A stretch of 64,000 bases of DNA, taken from the NCBI RefSeq assembly GCF_002858925.1, contig NZ_PJRS01000040.1, positions 1 through 64,000 of the forward strand, in the 5' to 3' direction. This document shows, piece after piece, positions 54,004-62,651 of the stretch. The notes beneath the pieces are model-generated. The model made no database searches, was not told the DNA's origin, and worked only from the letters and a program-made list of their open reading frames with translations. Position numbers and translations under genes: made by a program. Position 1 is the stretch's first letter. Every line of letters begins with the position of its first letter. This DNA comes from Caulobacter zeae (lineage in GTDB: Bacteria; Pseudomonadota; Alphaproteobacteria; Caulobacterales; Caulobacteraceae).

Positions 54004-55434
54004 ATGATCCGCGCGCGTCGTTCCCGCATCGTCGCTACCATCGGCCCGGCCTCGGGTTCGCCGGAAATGATCGTCAAGCTGGCCAAGGCCGGCGCCGACG
54101 TCTTCCGCCTGAACTTCAGCCACGGCGCCCACGAGACCCACGCCGCCGTCTACGCCGCCATCCGCGCGGCGGAGGCGGTGGTCGGGCGTCCGCTGGGCAT
54201 CCTGGCCGACCTGCAAGGGCCCAAGCTGCGCGTCGGCAAGTTCGCCGACGGTCCGGTTCAGCTGAAGCCCGGCCAGGCCTTCCGGTTCGATTCCGATCCG
54301 ACCCCGGGCGACGAAACGCGGGTTCATCTTCCCCATCCCGAAATCCTGACCGCGATGAAGCCGGGCGCGACCCTGCTGCTCGACGACGGCAAGCTGCGGA
54401 TGACCGTGACCGAAGCCGGCCCCGGCTACGCCGAGACCAAGGTCGTCAACGGCGGCAAGCTGTCGGAACGCAAGGGCGTGGCCGTGCCGGACGTCATCAT
54501 CCCGATGTCGCCCCTGACGCCGAAGGACCGCGAGGACCTGGCCTTCGCGCTGCGCCTGGGCGTCGACTGGATCGCCCTGTCGTTCGTGCAGGCGCCGGAA
54601 GACATGGCCGAGCTGCGTCGCATCGTCGAAGGCCGTGCCGCCGTGCTGGCCAAGATCGAGAAGCCGCAGGCCTTGCAGACCCTGGGTCCGATCCTGGACC
54701 TCTGCGACGGCGTGATGGTGGCTCGCGGCGACCTCGGCGTCGAAATGGCGCCCGAAGAGGTGCCGGTGGCGCAGAAGGAAATTCTGCGCGCCGCTCGTGA
54801 GCGCGGCATTCCGGTGATCGTCGCCACCCAGATGCTGGAGTCGATGACCAGCTCGCCGACCCCGACCCGGGCCGAGGCCTCGGACGTGGCCAACGCCGTT
54901 TACGAGGGCGCGGACGCGGTGATGCTGTCGGCCGAAAGCGCCGCCGGCGACTATCCCGAAGAGTCGGTGGCGATGATGAACCGCATCATCGAGCGCGTCG
55001 AACGCGACCCGCGCTGGCCCGAGCTGATGCAGGCCGAGCAGCCGCATGTCGACGAAGACGCCGACGTGCTGGTGGTCGCCGCCGCCGGCGCGGCCAAGTC
55101 TGGCTCGACCAAGTGCCTGGTGGCCTTCACCACCACGGGCGCCACGGCTCGCCGCCTGGCCCGCGAACGGCCGCTGCAGCCGGTGCTGGCCCTGTCGCCG
55201 AAGATCGAGGCCGTGCGCCGCATGGCCCTGGTCTGGGGCGTCGAGCCGCGCGTCTCGGCCCAGCCCGACAGCCTGGAGGTCGTCACCACCGACGCCGCCG
55301 CCCGGGCCCTGGAGCTGGACCTGGCCAAGCCCGGCGAACGCATCCTGATCGTCGCCGGCACGCCCTTCGGCGCCCCCGGCGCGGCCAACCTGCTGCGCCT
55401 GGCGCATGCGCCGTTCCCGGTGAGGAAGCGGTAG
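54004..55434 (+). CDS. pyk: Pyruvate kinase
   Basis: 476 residues. Final glycolytic/Entner-Doudoroff step, PEP to pyruvate. Motifs: RSRIVATIGPASGSPEMIVK, RLNFSHG, LADLQGPKLRVGKF, VLAKIEKPQAL (catalytic Lys), VMVARGDLGVEM and TQMLESMTSSPTPTRAEASD. AAGGAG precedes ATG 54004. The spacing to the GH3 gene suggests partial co-transcription. Confidence 0.95.
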   Translation: MIRARRSRIVATIGPASGSPEMIVKLAKAGADVFRLNFSHGAHETHAAVYAAIRAAEAVVGRPLGILADLQGPKLRVGKFADGPVQLKPGQAFRFDSDPTPGDETRVHLPHPEILTAMKPGATLLLDDGKLRMTVTEAGPGYAETKVVNGGKLSERKGVAVPDVIIPMSPLTPKDREDLAFALRLGVDWIALSFVQAPEDMAELRRIVEGRAAVLAKIEKPQALQTLGPILDLCDGVMVARGDLGVEMAPEEVPVAQKEILRAARERGIPVIVATQMLESMTSSPTPTRAEASDVANAVYEGADAVMLSAESAAGDYPEESVAMMNRIIERVERDPRWPELMQAEQPHVDEDADVLVVAAAGAAKSGSTKCLVAFTTTGATARRLARERPLQPVLALSPKIEAVRRMALVWGVEPRVSAQPDSLEVVTTDAAARALELDLAKPGERILIVAGTPFGAPGAANLLRLAHAPFPVRKR

Positions 55435-55439
55435 AAGGA

Positions 55440-55556
55440 ACCTCCCCCTCTGGGGAGGCGATCGCTTTGCGATCGGTGGGGGGAGGACGGCCAGCGCCTC
55501 GGCGGCTGAAAACGTCCCCCCTCCGGCCCTCTGGGCCACCTCCCTCATGGGGGATC
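55440..55556. repeat. Dispersed palindromic repeat, CCTCCCCCTCTGGGGAGG family
   Basis: CCTCCCCCTCTGGGGAGG and GCGATCGCTTTGCGATCGGT, then GTCCCCCCTCCGGCCCTCTG and CCTCCCTCATGGGGGATC. Related to 7348-7447. Lies between pyk and the convergent Crp gene, and may act as a bidirectional transcription stop. Confidence 0.65.
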
Positions 55557-55557
55557 T

Positions 55558-56277
55558 TTACGACCCGAACGGCTCGGGCAGCAGCCGCTCGTAGCCCTTT
55601 CTCACCGCGCCGTAGCACTCGCAGGCGATGGCCTCGAGGCCCGGGCGGTCGAGGATGTCGACGACGCCGCGGCGGTAGCGGATCAGGCCCTTGGCCTGCA
55701 AGGCGCCGGCCACGGCGGTGACCGTGGTGCGTTGGACGCCCAGCATGTCTGCCAGGAACTCCTGGGTCAGGCTTATGGTGTCGACGTCTATGCGGTCGCG
55801 GAAGCCCAGCAGCCAGCGGCAGAAGCGGGCCTCCACCGCGTGCAGGGCGTTGCAGGCCACCGACTGGATCGCATGGCCGAACAGCGCGTCGTTGTGGCGC
55901 TCGATCAGGTCGCGCAGGACCGGGCTGCGCTCGACCCCTTCGCGCAGGGCCGAGGCGCTGATGCGCGAAACCCCGCCGGGCGCCTGGACGATGGCGCGCG
56001 ACAACGACTGGCGCGACGAGATCGCGGCCATCAGGCCAAGTCCGCCCTCGCGGCCGATGGTGGCCGACTCGATGGCCGCGCCGTTCTCCATCAGCGTCAT
56101 CAGCGAGATGACGCAGTCGTGCGGGAAGTAGACCGTGTCGATCGGGTCGCCGGGATCGTACAGCAGCTTCCCCTTCTCCAGGTCCTGATGGGACAGCTGG
56201 GCGGCGATGTAGCCGAAATCCTCGGGGGGCAGGGAAGCGAGCAGACGGTTCTTCAAGGGATGTAGAGGCCCTGTCAT
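55558..56277 (-). CDS. Crp/Fnr-family transcription regulator
   Basis: 239 residues. cNMP-like beta-barrel (HQDLEKGKLLYDPGDPIDTV, TIGREGGLGLMAAISSRQSL), then a winged helix HTH (SLTQEFLADMLGVQRTTVTA, VAGALQAKGLIRYRRGVVDI). It lacks the Cys cluster of FNR, and I do not see the full cAMP-contact set of CRP. Probably senses another signal. ATG 56277 preferred; an earlier in-frame TTG at 56313 has no ribosome binding site. Targets unknown. Confidence 0.87.
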   Translation of the reverse strand: MTGPLHPLKNRLLASLPPEDFGYIAAQLSHQDLEKGKLLYDPGDPIDTVYFPHDCVISLMTLMENGAAIESATIGREGGLGLMAAISSRQSLSRAIVQAPGGVSRISASALREGVERSPVLRDLIERHNDALFGHAIQSVACNALHAVEARFCRWLLGFRDRIDVDTISLTQEFLADMLGVQRTTVTAVAGALQAKGLIRYRRGVVDILDRPGLEAIACECYGAVRKGYERLLPEPFGS

Positions 56278-56522
56278 GGCGAATCGAACGCCGGCTTGCG
56301 GCAAGGGTTGCAAGCTATAGGCAGGACTGAGGTGCGGCGCTGTCAGGTAGCCGACGCAATGCAGGCGCTGTCGGGCCTAAATCGAGTTGGCGCTATATTG
56401 TGGCCATATGAGCTGTAATAGCTCCGACTATCTCGCATATGTCGGGTTCCCGACGAAGAGTGTTGAAGGGGGCTGAAACTACAGCGAAATCAACGAGCGA
56501 TCAGGACTTTCCCCAAGGAAAA

Positions 56523-56546
56523 GGCCGCGCCGTCGCCGGCGCGGCC
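56523..56546 (-). terminator. Terminator of the PPOX-family gene
   Basis: GGCCGCGCC (56523-56531) pairs with GGCGCGGCC (56538-56546). On the minus strand it continues TTTTCCTTGGGG. Thirty bases after the stop of the PPOX-family gene. Confidence 0.75.
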
Positions 56547-56575
56547 CTGATCTTCGGTTAAGTCCGTGAACGGAC

Positions 56576-57079
56576 TCAGGCGATGCCGATATGGGCCCGA
56601 TCTCCAAGGTCGGGCTTGCGATCGGTGAGGTTGGCCTTGGCGATTTCCCAAGCGAAGCGGATCGCGCCGCCCTTGGATATCCAAAGCTCGGCGTCGCGGG
56701 CGTCCAGGCGCAGCAGGGTCAGGTGCGGGTCATCCTGGCCGTCGGGATACCAGGCGGCGACGATGGGCGACCACCAGCGCCGGATGCGGGCGGTGTCGTG
56801 GTCGCGGCTCAGGCGTCCGCCGATGCAGGCCTGGAAGTCGCCGTCCTTGGCCTGGACCACGAACATGGCGTCGCCGCCATCGGCCGCCACGGCCCGGGCC
56901 AGATCGGTGTCGTCGCGGGTGAAGAACCATATCTGGCCGGTCTCCGGTTCGGCGAAGGCGGTCATGGGCTGGTAGTGCTGGTGGCTGTGGACGAGACCCA
57001 GCATGCCGAAGCGGGCCTCCTCGATCTCTTTCCAGAGGCGCTTTTCGACGTCGGTCTTGTCGTTGGGATCGGTGCTCAT
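56576..57079 (-). CDS. Pyridoxamine-5'-phosphate-oxidase-fold general stress protein
   Basis: 167 residues, ATG 57079 with AGGAG upstream. A flavin-binding split-barrel: ARFGMLGLVHSHQHYQPMTA, IWFFTRDDTDLARAVAADGG and DAMFVVQAKDGDFQACIGGR, then DARDAELWISKGGAIRFAWE. Close in pattern to general-stress-type FMN or F420-binding proteins. Not true PdxH, since it is short and lacks the PLP-site Arg/His pattern. Role in stress is inferred from the family. Confidence 0.83.
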   Translation of the reverse strand: MSTDPNDKTDVEKRLWKEIEEARFGMLGLVHSHQHYQPMTAFAEPETGQIWFFTRDDTDLARAVAADGGDAMFVVQAKDGDFQACIGGRLSRDHDTARIRRWWSPIVAAWYPDGQDDPHLTLLRLDARDAELWISKGGAIRFAWEIAKANLTDRKPDLGDRAHIGIA

Positions 57080-57244
57080 GGCGGCTCCTGCGCTTTGCGG
57101 TAAGGCAGGAGAACCGGCCGGGGAGGGGGCGGTTCCTAGGGCCAAGGTCTGGACCCCGCGCTCTCGCTTGCATAAATGACGAATACGAACTCGCCTTAAG
57201 CGAGCGTCGGCGTGTTCCAGCGCTGGCGATGGTTGGAGGGACGA

Positions 57245-57571
57245 TTGCAGGATCTCAGCTATTGGGCGCTGGTCTATGGCGCGGCGATCGTACAGGTCGT
57301 GCTGGCGGGCCTCGTCTACCTGATCCCGTTCTGGGCGGCCTCCAGCCGGGGGCATCCGCGCAAGATGTCGATCCTGGCGCTGAACCTGCTGCTGGGATGG
57401 ACGGTGGCGGGCTGGGCGGCGGCGCTGATCTGGGCTCTGACCCGGCCGTCGCCGCGCGAGTTGCCCGAGGACGAGCAGATCCTGCGCTTTGCTGGCCTGC
57501 GCGACCAGGGCCTGATCACCGAGGCCGAGTTCCTGGCCAAGAAGCAGCAGATCCTGGGAAGCCCGGCCTGA
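57245..57571 (+). CDS. Superinfection-immunity-like membrane protein with SHOCT domain
   Basis: 108 residues from TTG 57245 (GGAGGG at 57235-57240). An earlier GTG at 57212 is possible. Two membrane helices (ALVYGAAIVQVVLAGLVYLI and ILALNLLLGWTVAGWAAALI) match the superinfection immunity family, followed by a C-terminal SHOCT motif (LRDQGLITEAEFLAKKQQIL). Inner membrane; whether it protects against phage is unknown and the family name alone proves nothing. Confidence 0.78.
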   Translation: MQDLSYWALVYGAAIVQVVLAGLVYLIPFWAASSRGHPRKMSILALNLLLGWTVAGWAAALIWALTRPSPRELPEDEQILRFAGLRDQGLITEAEFLAKKQQILGSPA

Positions 57572-57590
57572 CCGGGCTTCCCGCGGCTTT

Positions 57591-58724
57591 CTAGAACCCC
57601 ATCAGCCGCGCATAGCGGTCGCGGTGGAACGAGGCCCCGCCGAACAGGGCTTCGGCCACGCGGGCCCGTTTCATGTAGAGGCCGGAGTCGTGCTCGTCGG
57701 TCATGCCGATGCCGCCGTGCATCTGGACCATCTCGTTGGAGGCCAGGTGCAGCACCTCGCAGGCCTTGGCCTTGGCGAGGGACGACAGGGCGCGGGCGTC
57801 GGCGCCGGCGTCCAGGGCCTCCAGGGCGGCCTCGACGCACGAGCGGGTCGTCTCCAGGTCGGTGAACCACTTGGCGGCGCGGTGCTGCAGGGCCTGGAAC
57901 GTACCGATGACCTGACCGAACTGGGTGCGGGTCTTCAGATAGTCGAGCGTGATCTCGAAGGCGGCGCTGGCCGTGCCCAGCATCTCGGCCGCCAGGCCCG
58001 CATAGGCGCGGTCAAGCACGGGCTCGAGGATCGTCCAGCCCTTGCCGACCGCGCCCAGGACGGCGTCGGCGCCGACCTCGACGCCGTTGAAGGCGATCTG
58101 GGCCGCGCCGCGGCTGTCGGCCAGCGACAGGTGGGTGCGGACGACGCCGGGCGCGCCGCCGGGCACGAGGAACAGGGTGACGCCGTCGGTGTCGCCGCTG
58201 GCCCCGCCGGTGCGGGCGGCGACGATCAGCAGGTCGGCGGCCTCGCCGTCGAGGACGAACGTCTTGGTCCCGTTCAGGGCCCAGCCGTCGCCGCTCGTGG
58301 TGGCTGAAAGCGCGATCCGCGTCGGATTGTGGTGGGCGTGCTCGTCGATCGCCAGGGTGGCGACGGCCTCGCCGGTGGCGATCCTGGGCAGCCAGGCGGC
58401 CTTCTGGGCGTCCGAGCCGCCCAGTTCCAGCGCCGAGGCGGCGATCAGGGCGGTGGAGAGGAGGGGAGAGGCGGCCAGGGTCTTGCCGGTCTCTTCCAGG
58501 ATCAGCCCCAGGCCCAGATAGCCGAAGCCCGAGCCTTCGTAGGCCTCGGGCACGACCACGCCCGCCCAGCCCATCTGGCCCATCTCGCTCCAGGCGGCCG
58601 GATCGAAGGTCTGCCTGGAGCCCTCGTTGCGCAGGCGGCGCAGGGCCGAGACCGGGGCGCTTTCCTGCGACCAGGCCTTGGCGGCGTCGCGCAGCATCGT
58701 CTGTTCTTCGGTCAGGACGGCCAT
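57591..58724 (-). CDS. Acyl-CoA dehydrogenase, small-type subunit
   Basis: 377 residues. Acyl-CoA dehydrogenase fold, but the sequence is of the short, divergent type paired with a larger partner: MAVLTEEQTMLRDAAKAW, PEAYEGSGFGYLGLGLILEE, LDYLKTRTQFGQVIGTFQAL, QHRAAKWFTDLETTRS. Ends with MHGGIGMTDEHDSGLYMKRA. Starts one base after the DsbA-like gene stop. With the third gene it likely forms a heteromeric dehydrogenase for a dicarboxyl or ring-derived CoA substrate. Confidence 0.85.
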   Translation of the reverse strand: MAVLTEEQTMLRDAAKAWSQESAPVSALRRLRNEGSRQTFDPAAWSEMGQMGWAGVVVPEAYEGSGFGYLGLGLILEETGKTLAASPLLSTALIAASALELGGSDAQKAAWLPRIATGEAVATLAIDEHAHHNPTRIALSATTSGDGWALNGTKTFVLDGEAADLLIVAARTGGASGDTDGVTLFLVPGGAPGVVRTHLSLADSRGAAQIAFNGVEVGADAVLGAVGKGWTILEPVLDRAYAGLAAEMLGTASAAFEITLDYLKTRTQFGQVIGTFQALQHRAAKWFTDLETTRSCVEAALEALDAGADARALSSLAKAKACEVLHLASNEMVQMHGGIGMTDEHDSGLYMKRARVAEALFGGASFHRDRYARLMGF

Positions 58725-58725
58725 G

Positions 58726-59337
58726 TCAGGCGCTCTCCATGTCTTGATGGCGGACGGCCCAGTCGAGGGCCTGTTCGAGACGGTCGTTGCCCCAGAAGAG
58801 CTCGCCGTCGGCGGTGACGAAGGAAGGGGCGCCGAACAGCCCGCGCTCGCGGGCCTGGCGCACGTGGTCTTTCAACTGGTCCTTGATCGGCGCCGAGGCG
58901 GCGGCGGCCAGGACGTGCTCGGGTCCCGCGCCGACGCCGGCGATCAGCGGGGCCAGGACCTCGGGGCTGCCGATGTCGAGGTCGTCGACGAAATTGGCCT
59001 GGTAGACGGCGCGACTGAAGGCCGGAGTCCAGCCGTCCTCCAGCCCGCAGATCGCCACCCGCGCGGCCAGCAGGCTGTTGCGCGGGAACTGGCTGGGATG
59101 GTGCAGCGGCAGGCCCTCGCGGTCGCAGACCCGTTGCAGGTCGCGCCACATGTAGTCGCCCTTCACCGGGAAGGCGTTGAACGGGCTGTCGGTCAGGCCC
59201 TGCTGCTCGTTGAACAGCGGGCCGACGATGAAGGGGCGCCAATGCACCACCACCCCGGCCTGGTCGGCCAAGTGCTCCACCCGCATGGCGGCGGGATAGG
59301 AGTAGGTGGAGGCGAACTCGTACCAGAACTCGATCAT
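58726..59337 (-). CDS. DsbA-fold 2-hydroxychromene-2-carboxylate isomerase-like protein
   Basis: 203 residues from ATG 59337 (AAGG upstream). Thioredoxin-fold GST-kappa type: IEFWYEFASTYSYPAAMRVE (catalytic Ser in place of Cys-x-x-Cys), WRPFIVGPLFNEQQGL, and RERGLFGAPSFVTADGELFW with a cis-Pro. Family members isomerise aromatic intermediates in naphthalene-type pathways, with glutathione. Here it is wedged between two acyl-CoA dehydrogenases, so the substrate may be an aromatic-derived CoA ester or thiol adduct. Confidence 0.85.
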   Translation of the reverse strand: MIEFWYEFASTYSYPAAMRVEHLADQAGVVVHWRPFIVGPLFNEQQGLTDSPFNAFPVKGDYMWRDLQRVCDREGLPLHHPSQFPRNSLLAARVAICGLEDGWTPAFSRAVYQANFVDDLDIGSPEVLAPLIAGVGAGPEHVLAAAASAPIKDQLKDHVRQARERGLFGAPSFVTADGELFWGNDRLEQALDWAVRHQDMESA

Positions 59338-59368
59338 GACCTTGTCTCCGCTGCTTGGCGGAAGGCTG

Positions 59369-60577
59369 TCACTGGTGATCGAGCAGGCCAAGCACGCGCT
59401 TGGCGACGACGTTCAGATTGACCTCGCTGGTGCCGCCTTCGATCGAATTGCCCTTGGCGCGCAGCATGGCGCGCAGGGCGGCGATCTCGTCGGGGGCGAA
59501 GCCTTCGCCTTCCCAGCCCAGACCTTGCAGGCCCAGCGCCTCGACCAGCAACTCGGTGCGCTCCTGGTTCATCTTGGCGGCGGCGTACTTGATGATCGAG
59601 ACGGCGGCGCTGGGGCCCGAGCCGGTCTTGGATTCCGCTTCGGCTCGGCGGACGGTCAGCAGGAAGGCGTGGGCGTCCATCTTGTGAGCGGCGAGGCGCG
59701 CGCGCAGGTCGCCGTCGGCGATGCGGCCCTCGCTGTCGACGCCGACATGGGCCTTGGCCGCATCGACCGGGTCGAGACCGCCGCCGCCGCCGAAGCCCGA
59801 GGCGCTGATGTTCTGGCGCTCGTACTGCAAGAGTCGCTTGGCGATCTCCCAGCCGCCGTTGACCTTGCCGACCAGCTGCTCCTTGGGAACCTTCACATTG
59901 TCGAAGAAGGTCTCGCAGAACGGCGAGGAGCCGCTGATCAGCTTGATCGGCCGGGCCTCGACTCCGGGCGAGGTCATGTCGAACAGCACGAACGAGATGC
60001 CCTCGTGCTTCTTGCTGGTGTCGGTGCGCACCAGGCAGAAGATCCAGTCGGCCTGGTCGGCATAGCTGGTCCAGACCTTCTGACCGTTGATCAGCCAGTG
60101 GTCGCCCTTGTCCTCGCATTTCGTCTGGAGGGAGGCGAGGTCGGAGCCGGCGCCCGGCTCGCTGTAGCCCTGGCACCAGCGGGTCTCGCCGCGCACGATG
60201 CCGGGCAGGAAGCGCTGCTTCTGCTCCTCGGTGGCGTACTCCAGCAGCACCGGGCCGAGCATCCAGACGCCGAAGCTCATCAGGGCGGGGCGGGCCTTGA
60301 TGCGGCGCAGTTCCTGCTCGAGCACCTTGTTCTGGGCCTTGGAAAGGCCGCCGCCGCCGTACTGGGTGGGCCACATCGGCGCGGTCCAGCCCTTGTCGGC
60401 CATGCGGTCGAGCCAGAGCTTGGCGTCGGGGTTCTTCCACTGCGCCTTGCGGCCGCCCCAGGGGGCTTCCTTCTCGTCCGTCATCGGCGTGCGCATCGAC
60501 GGCGGGCAGTTGGCCTCCAGCCAGGCGCGCGTCTCGGCGCGGAAGGTGTCGAGTTCGGTGGCGCCGAAGTCGGCCAT
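59369..60577 (-). CDS. Acyl-CoA dehydrogenase, large-type subunit
   Basis: 402 residues, ATG 60577 with GGGAGAG. Features: MWPTQYGGGGLSKAQNKVLE, RWCQGYSEPGAGSDLASLQT, INGQKVWTSYADQADWIFCL, and GNSIEGGTSEVNLNVVAKRV near the end. The EGGTSEVNLN ending replaces the ordinary GTNEIQ motif. Resembles large subunits of pimeloyl-CoA-type or other paired dehydrogenases. First gene of the three-gene operon. Confidence 0.87.
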   Translation of the reverse strand: MADFGATELDTFRAETRAWLEANCPPSMRTPMTDEKEAPWGGRKAQWKNPDAKLWLDRMADKGWTAPMWPTQYGGGGLSKAQNKVLEQELRRIKARPALMSFGVWMLGPVLLEYATEEQKQRFLPGIVRGETRWCQGYSEPGAGSDLASLQTKCEDKGDHWLINGQKVWTSYADQADWIFCLVRTDTSKKHEGISFVLFDMTSPGVEARPIKLISGSSPFCETFFDNVKVPKEQLVGKVNGGWEIAKRLLQYERQNISASGFGGGGGLDPVDAAKAHVGVDSEGRIADGDLRARLAAHKMDAHAFLLTVRRAEAESKTGSGPSAAVSIIKYAAAKMNQERTELLVEALGLQGLGWEGEGFAPDEIAALRAMLRAKGNSIEGGTSEVNLNVVAKRVLGLLDHQ

Positions 60578-60767
60578 GGCGGGCTCTCCCTGGATCGTGC
60601 CGGGCGCTTGGCGGCCCGCTTCGGCGCCCAGACTACGCCACGCAACGCCGGGAGCAAGTCGATTCAAACAATCGTTCGCATCGCCATGCGCGACGAGAAC
60701 GTCCTGGACGCGTTATAGAAGCGCCGATGACGTTTCCCGGTCCGGGATTCGCCGTTCAGGGGTCTTG

Positions 60768-62426
60768 ATGTCCGCGCCAGAACTGAGACCCGCCGCTCTG
60801 GCGGTCGCACCGACTCTCGCCGCCATCCTGGCCGCCTCGGCCGGCGTGCTGCTGCTGGCGTCGGGTGCGACCCCGTCCGAGCCGACGCGTTTCGCGATCC
60901 TGCTGGCCTTCGCGCCGTCGGCCCTGATCGAGATCAGTCACTTCGTCTCGTCGATCATCGGCCTCGTGCTGGTGCTGCTGGCCTTCGGCCTGCGCGCGCG
61001 CCTCGACGCGGCCTGGTGGGCCAGCCTGGTGATGCTGGCCGCCGGCGCGGTGCTGGCGATCTTCAAGGGCCTGAACTGGGAAGAGACGGCGACCCTGACC
61101 GCCTTCTTCGTGGCCATCCTGCCGTTCCACGAGGCTTTCCCGCGCAAGGCGGCCCTGTCGCGGATGGAGATCACGCCCGGCTGGCTGCTGTCGGCGGCCG
61201 CGGCCATCGGCGGGGCGGCGTTCCTGGGCTGGTGGATGTTCAACCACGTCGAATACGCCGACCGCTCGTGGATGCGGATCATGGGCGACCGCGAGGCCGC
61301 CCGCGCCATCCGCTCGTCGATCGCCGCGGCGGTGGTGCTGATGGGCATCGGCGTGTGGCGGCTGATCGCCACCCCGGCCACGCCCCCCGTCGTCGACGAC
61401 ACCGACCCCGACTTCGACCGCGTGCGCGCCATCCTGGCCAAGGCCGAGGCCGCCGAGCCGGCCTCGAACCTGGCTTTGCTGGGCGACAAGCGCTTCCTGT
61501 TCTCGGCCTCGGGCGAGAGCTTCCTGATGTTCGGCGTGCGCCGCCGCTCGTGGATCGCCCTGGGACCGCCTATCGGTCGCCACGACGAGCGCATGGAGCT
61601 GTTCTGGCGCTTCCGCGAACTGGCCGACGCCCATGCCGCGCGCGCCGGCTTCTACGCCCTGGGGCCGGAAGACCTGCCTGACACCGTCGACCTGGGTCTC
61701 GCGATCCAGAAGACCGGCGAGAGCGCCATCGTGCCGCTGGAGAGCTTCACCCTGGCGGGCCGCCGCCGCGAGGTCCTGCGCCGCAACTGGCGCAAGGCCG
61801 GCGAGGGCGGGGCGGCGTTCGAGGTCCTGCCGGCCGGCGCGGCCATGACCGTGATGGCCGAACTGCGGGTGATCTCCGACGCCTGGCTGGGCCACCACGC
61901 GGGCGGCGAGAAGAGCTTCTCGATGGGCGGCTTCGATCCGCGCTACGTGGCCGAGTTCCCCGTCGCCCTGGTGCGCTCGGAAGGCCGCATCGTCGCCTTC
62001 GCCACCCTATGGACCACGGCCCACAAGGCCTCGTTCTCGATGGACCTGATGCGCTACTCCGACGAGGCGCCCAAGAACATCATGGACTACCTGTTCGTCG
62101 AGCTCCTGCAGTGGGGCAAGGCGGAGGGCTATACGGCGTTCGAGTTCGGCATGGCCCCGCTGGCGGGCCTGGACGACCGGCCGCTGGCCCCGATCATGTC
62201 GCGCGTGGGTCGCCTGCTCTACGAGCGCGGCGAGGGAATCTACAATTTCCAGGGCGTGCGCCGCTACAAGGACAAGTACGACCCCGTCTGGCAGCCGCGC
62301 TACATTGCCGCGCCTCGACGCTGGGCCATCCCTTTCCTGCTCGCCGACATCGGCCTGTTGTCGTCCGGCGGCATGTCCGGCCTGACGAAAAGGCCGCGGC
62401 CTAATAGCGCGGGTCGCCCGTCTTAA
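60768..62426 (+). CDS. MprF/DUF2156-type phosphatidylglycerol lysyl-transferase-like protein (shortened)
   Basis: 552 residues from ATG 60768. N-terminal part has about six membrane helices, far fewer than the roughly 14 of full-length MprF; the C-terminal half is the DUF2156 GNAT-like domain (LLGDKRFLFSASGESFLMFG, RRRSWIALGPPIGRHDERME, SMDLMRYSDEAPKNIMDYLF, FQGVRRYKDKYDPVWQPRYI). Full MprF makes lysyl- or alanyl-phosphatidylglycerol and flips it. Here the flippase part is mostly missing, so lipid synthesis without flipping is possible. Overlaps a convergent small gene by 26 bases. Confidence 0.82.
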   Translation: MSAPELRPAALAVAPTLAAILAASAGVLLLASGATPSEPTRFAILLAFAPSALIEISHFVSSIIGLVLVLLAFGLRARLDAAWWASLVMLAAGAVLAIFKGLNWEETATLTAFFVAILPFHEAFPRKAALSRMEITPGWLLSAAAAIGGAAFLGWWMFNHVEYADRSWMRIMGDREAARAIRSSIAAAVVLMGIGVWRLIATPATPPVVDDTDPDFDRVRAILAKAEAAEPASNLALLGDKRFLFSASGESFLMFGVRRRSWIALGPPIGRHDERMELFWRFRELADAHAARAGFYALGPEDLPDTVDLGLAIQKTGESAIVPLESFTLAGRRREVLRRNWRKAGEGGAAFEVLPAGAAMTVMAELRVISDAWLGHHAGGEKSFSMGGFDPRYVAEFPVALVRSEGRIVAFATLWTTAHKASFSMDLMRYSDEAPKNIMDYLFVELLQWGKAEGYTAFEFGMAPLAGLDDRPLAPIMSRVGRLLYERGEGIYNFQGVRRYKDKYDPVWQPRYIAAPRRWAIPFLLADIGLLSSGGMSGLTKRPRPNSAGRPS

Positions 62427-62613
62427 AGCCCAGAAGATTGAGCGCGTGAGCGGCCAGAAGCAGGGTCGCCACCGCCGTCGCCATCATCATCGGGCGCCAC
62501 GGCGCCATGCGCGGACCCTTTGCCGGGTTGGAAGGGCGCGCGCCCAGCCAGCCGAACAGCACGGTGAGGGCGAGCGTGGTCGCGCCCGCGATCAGGGTGA
62601 GGGTCATGTCCAT
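62401..62613 (-). CDS. Small two-helix membrane protein
   Basis: 70 residues, ATG 62613. Two hydrophobic segments (LTLIAGATTLALTVLFGWLG and MMMATAVATLLLAAHALNLL) with a basic loop between them, RPSNPAKGPRMAPWRP. The 3' end overlaps the MprF-like gene on the opposite strand. Function unknown. Confidence 0.6.
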   Translation of the reverse strand: MDMTLTLIAGATTLALTVLFGWLGARPSNPAKGPRMAPWRPMMMATAVATLLLAAHALNLLGFKTGDPRY

Positions 62614-62651
62614 GGGCCGCAGATGGCCTGCGACAATCGGTCTGGCAATAG

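Noticed and set aside
57245..57571. Phage defence role for the superinfection-immunity-like gene
   Set aside because: The family name reflects distant similarity; there are no phage or defence genes around it and a SHOCT tail is common in housekeeping membrane proteins.
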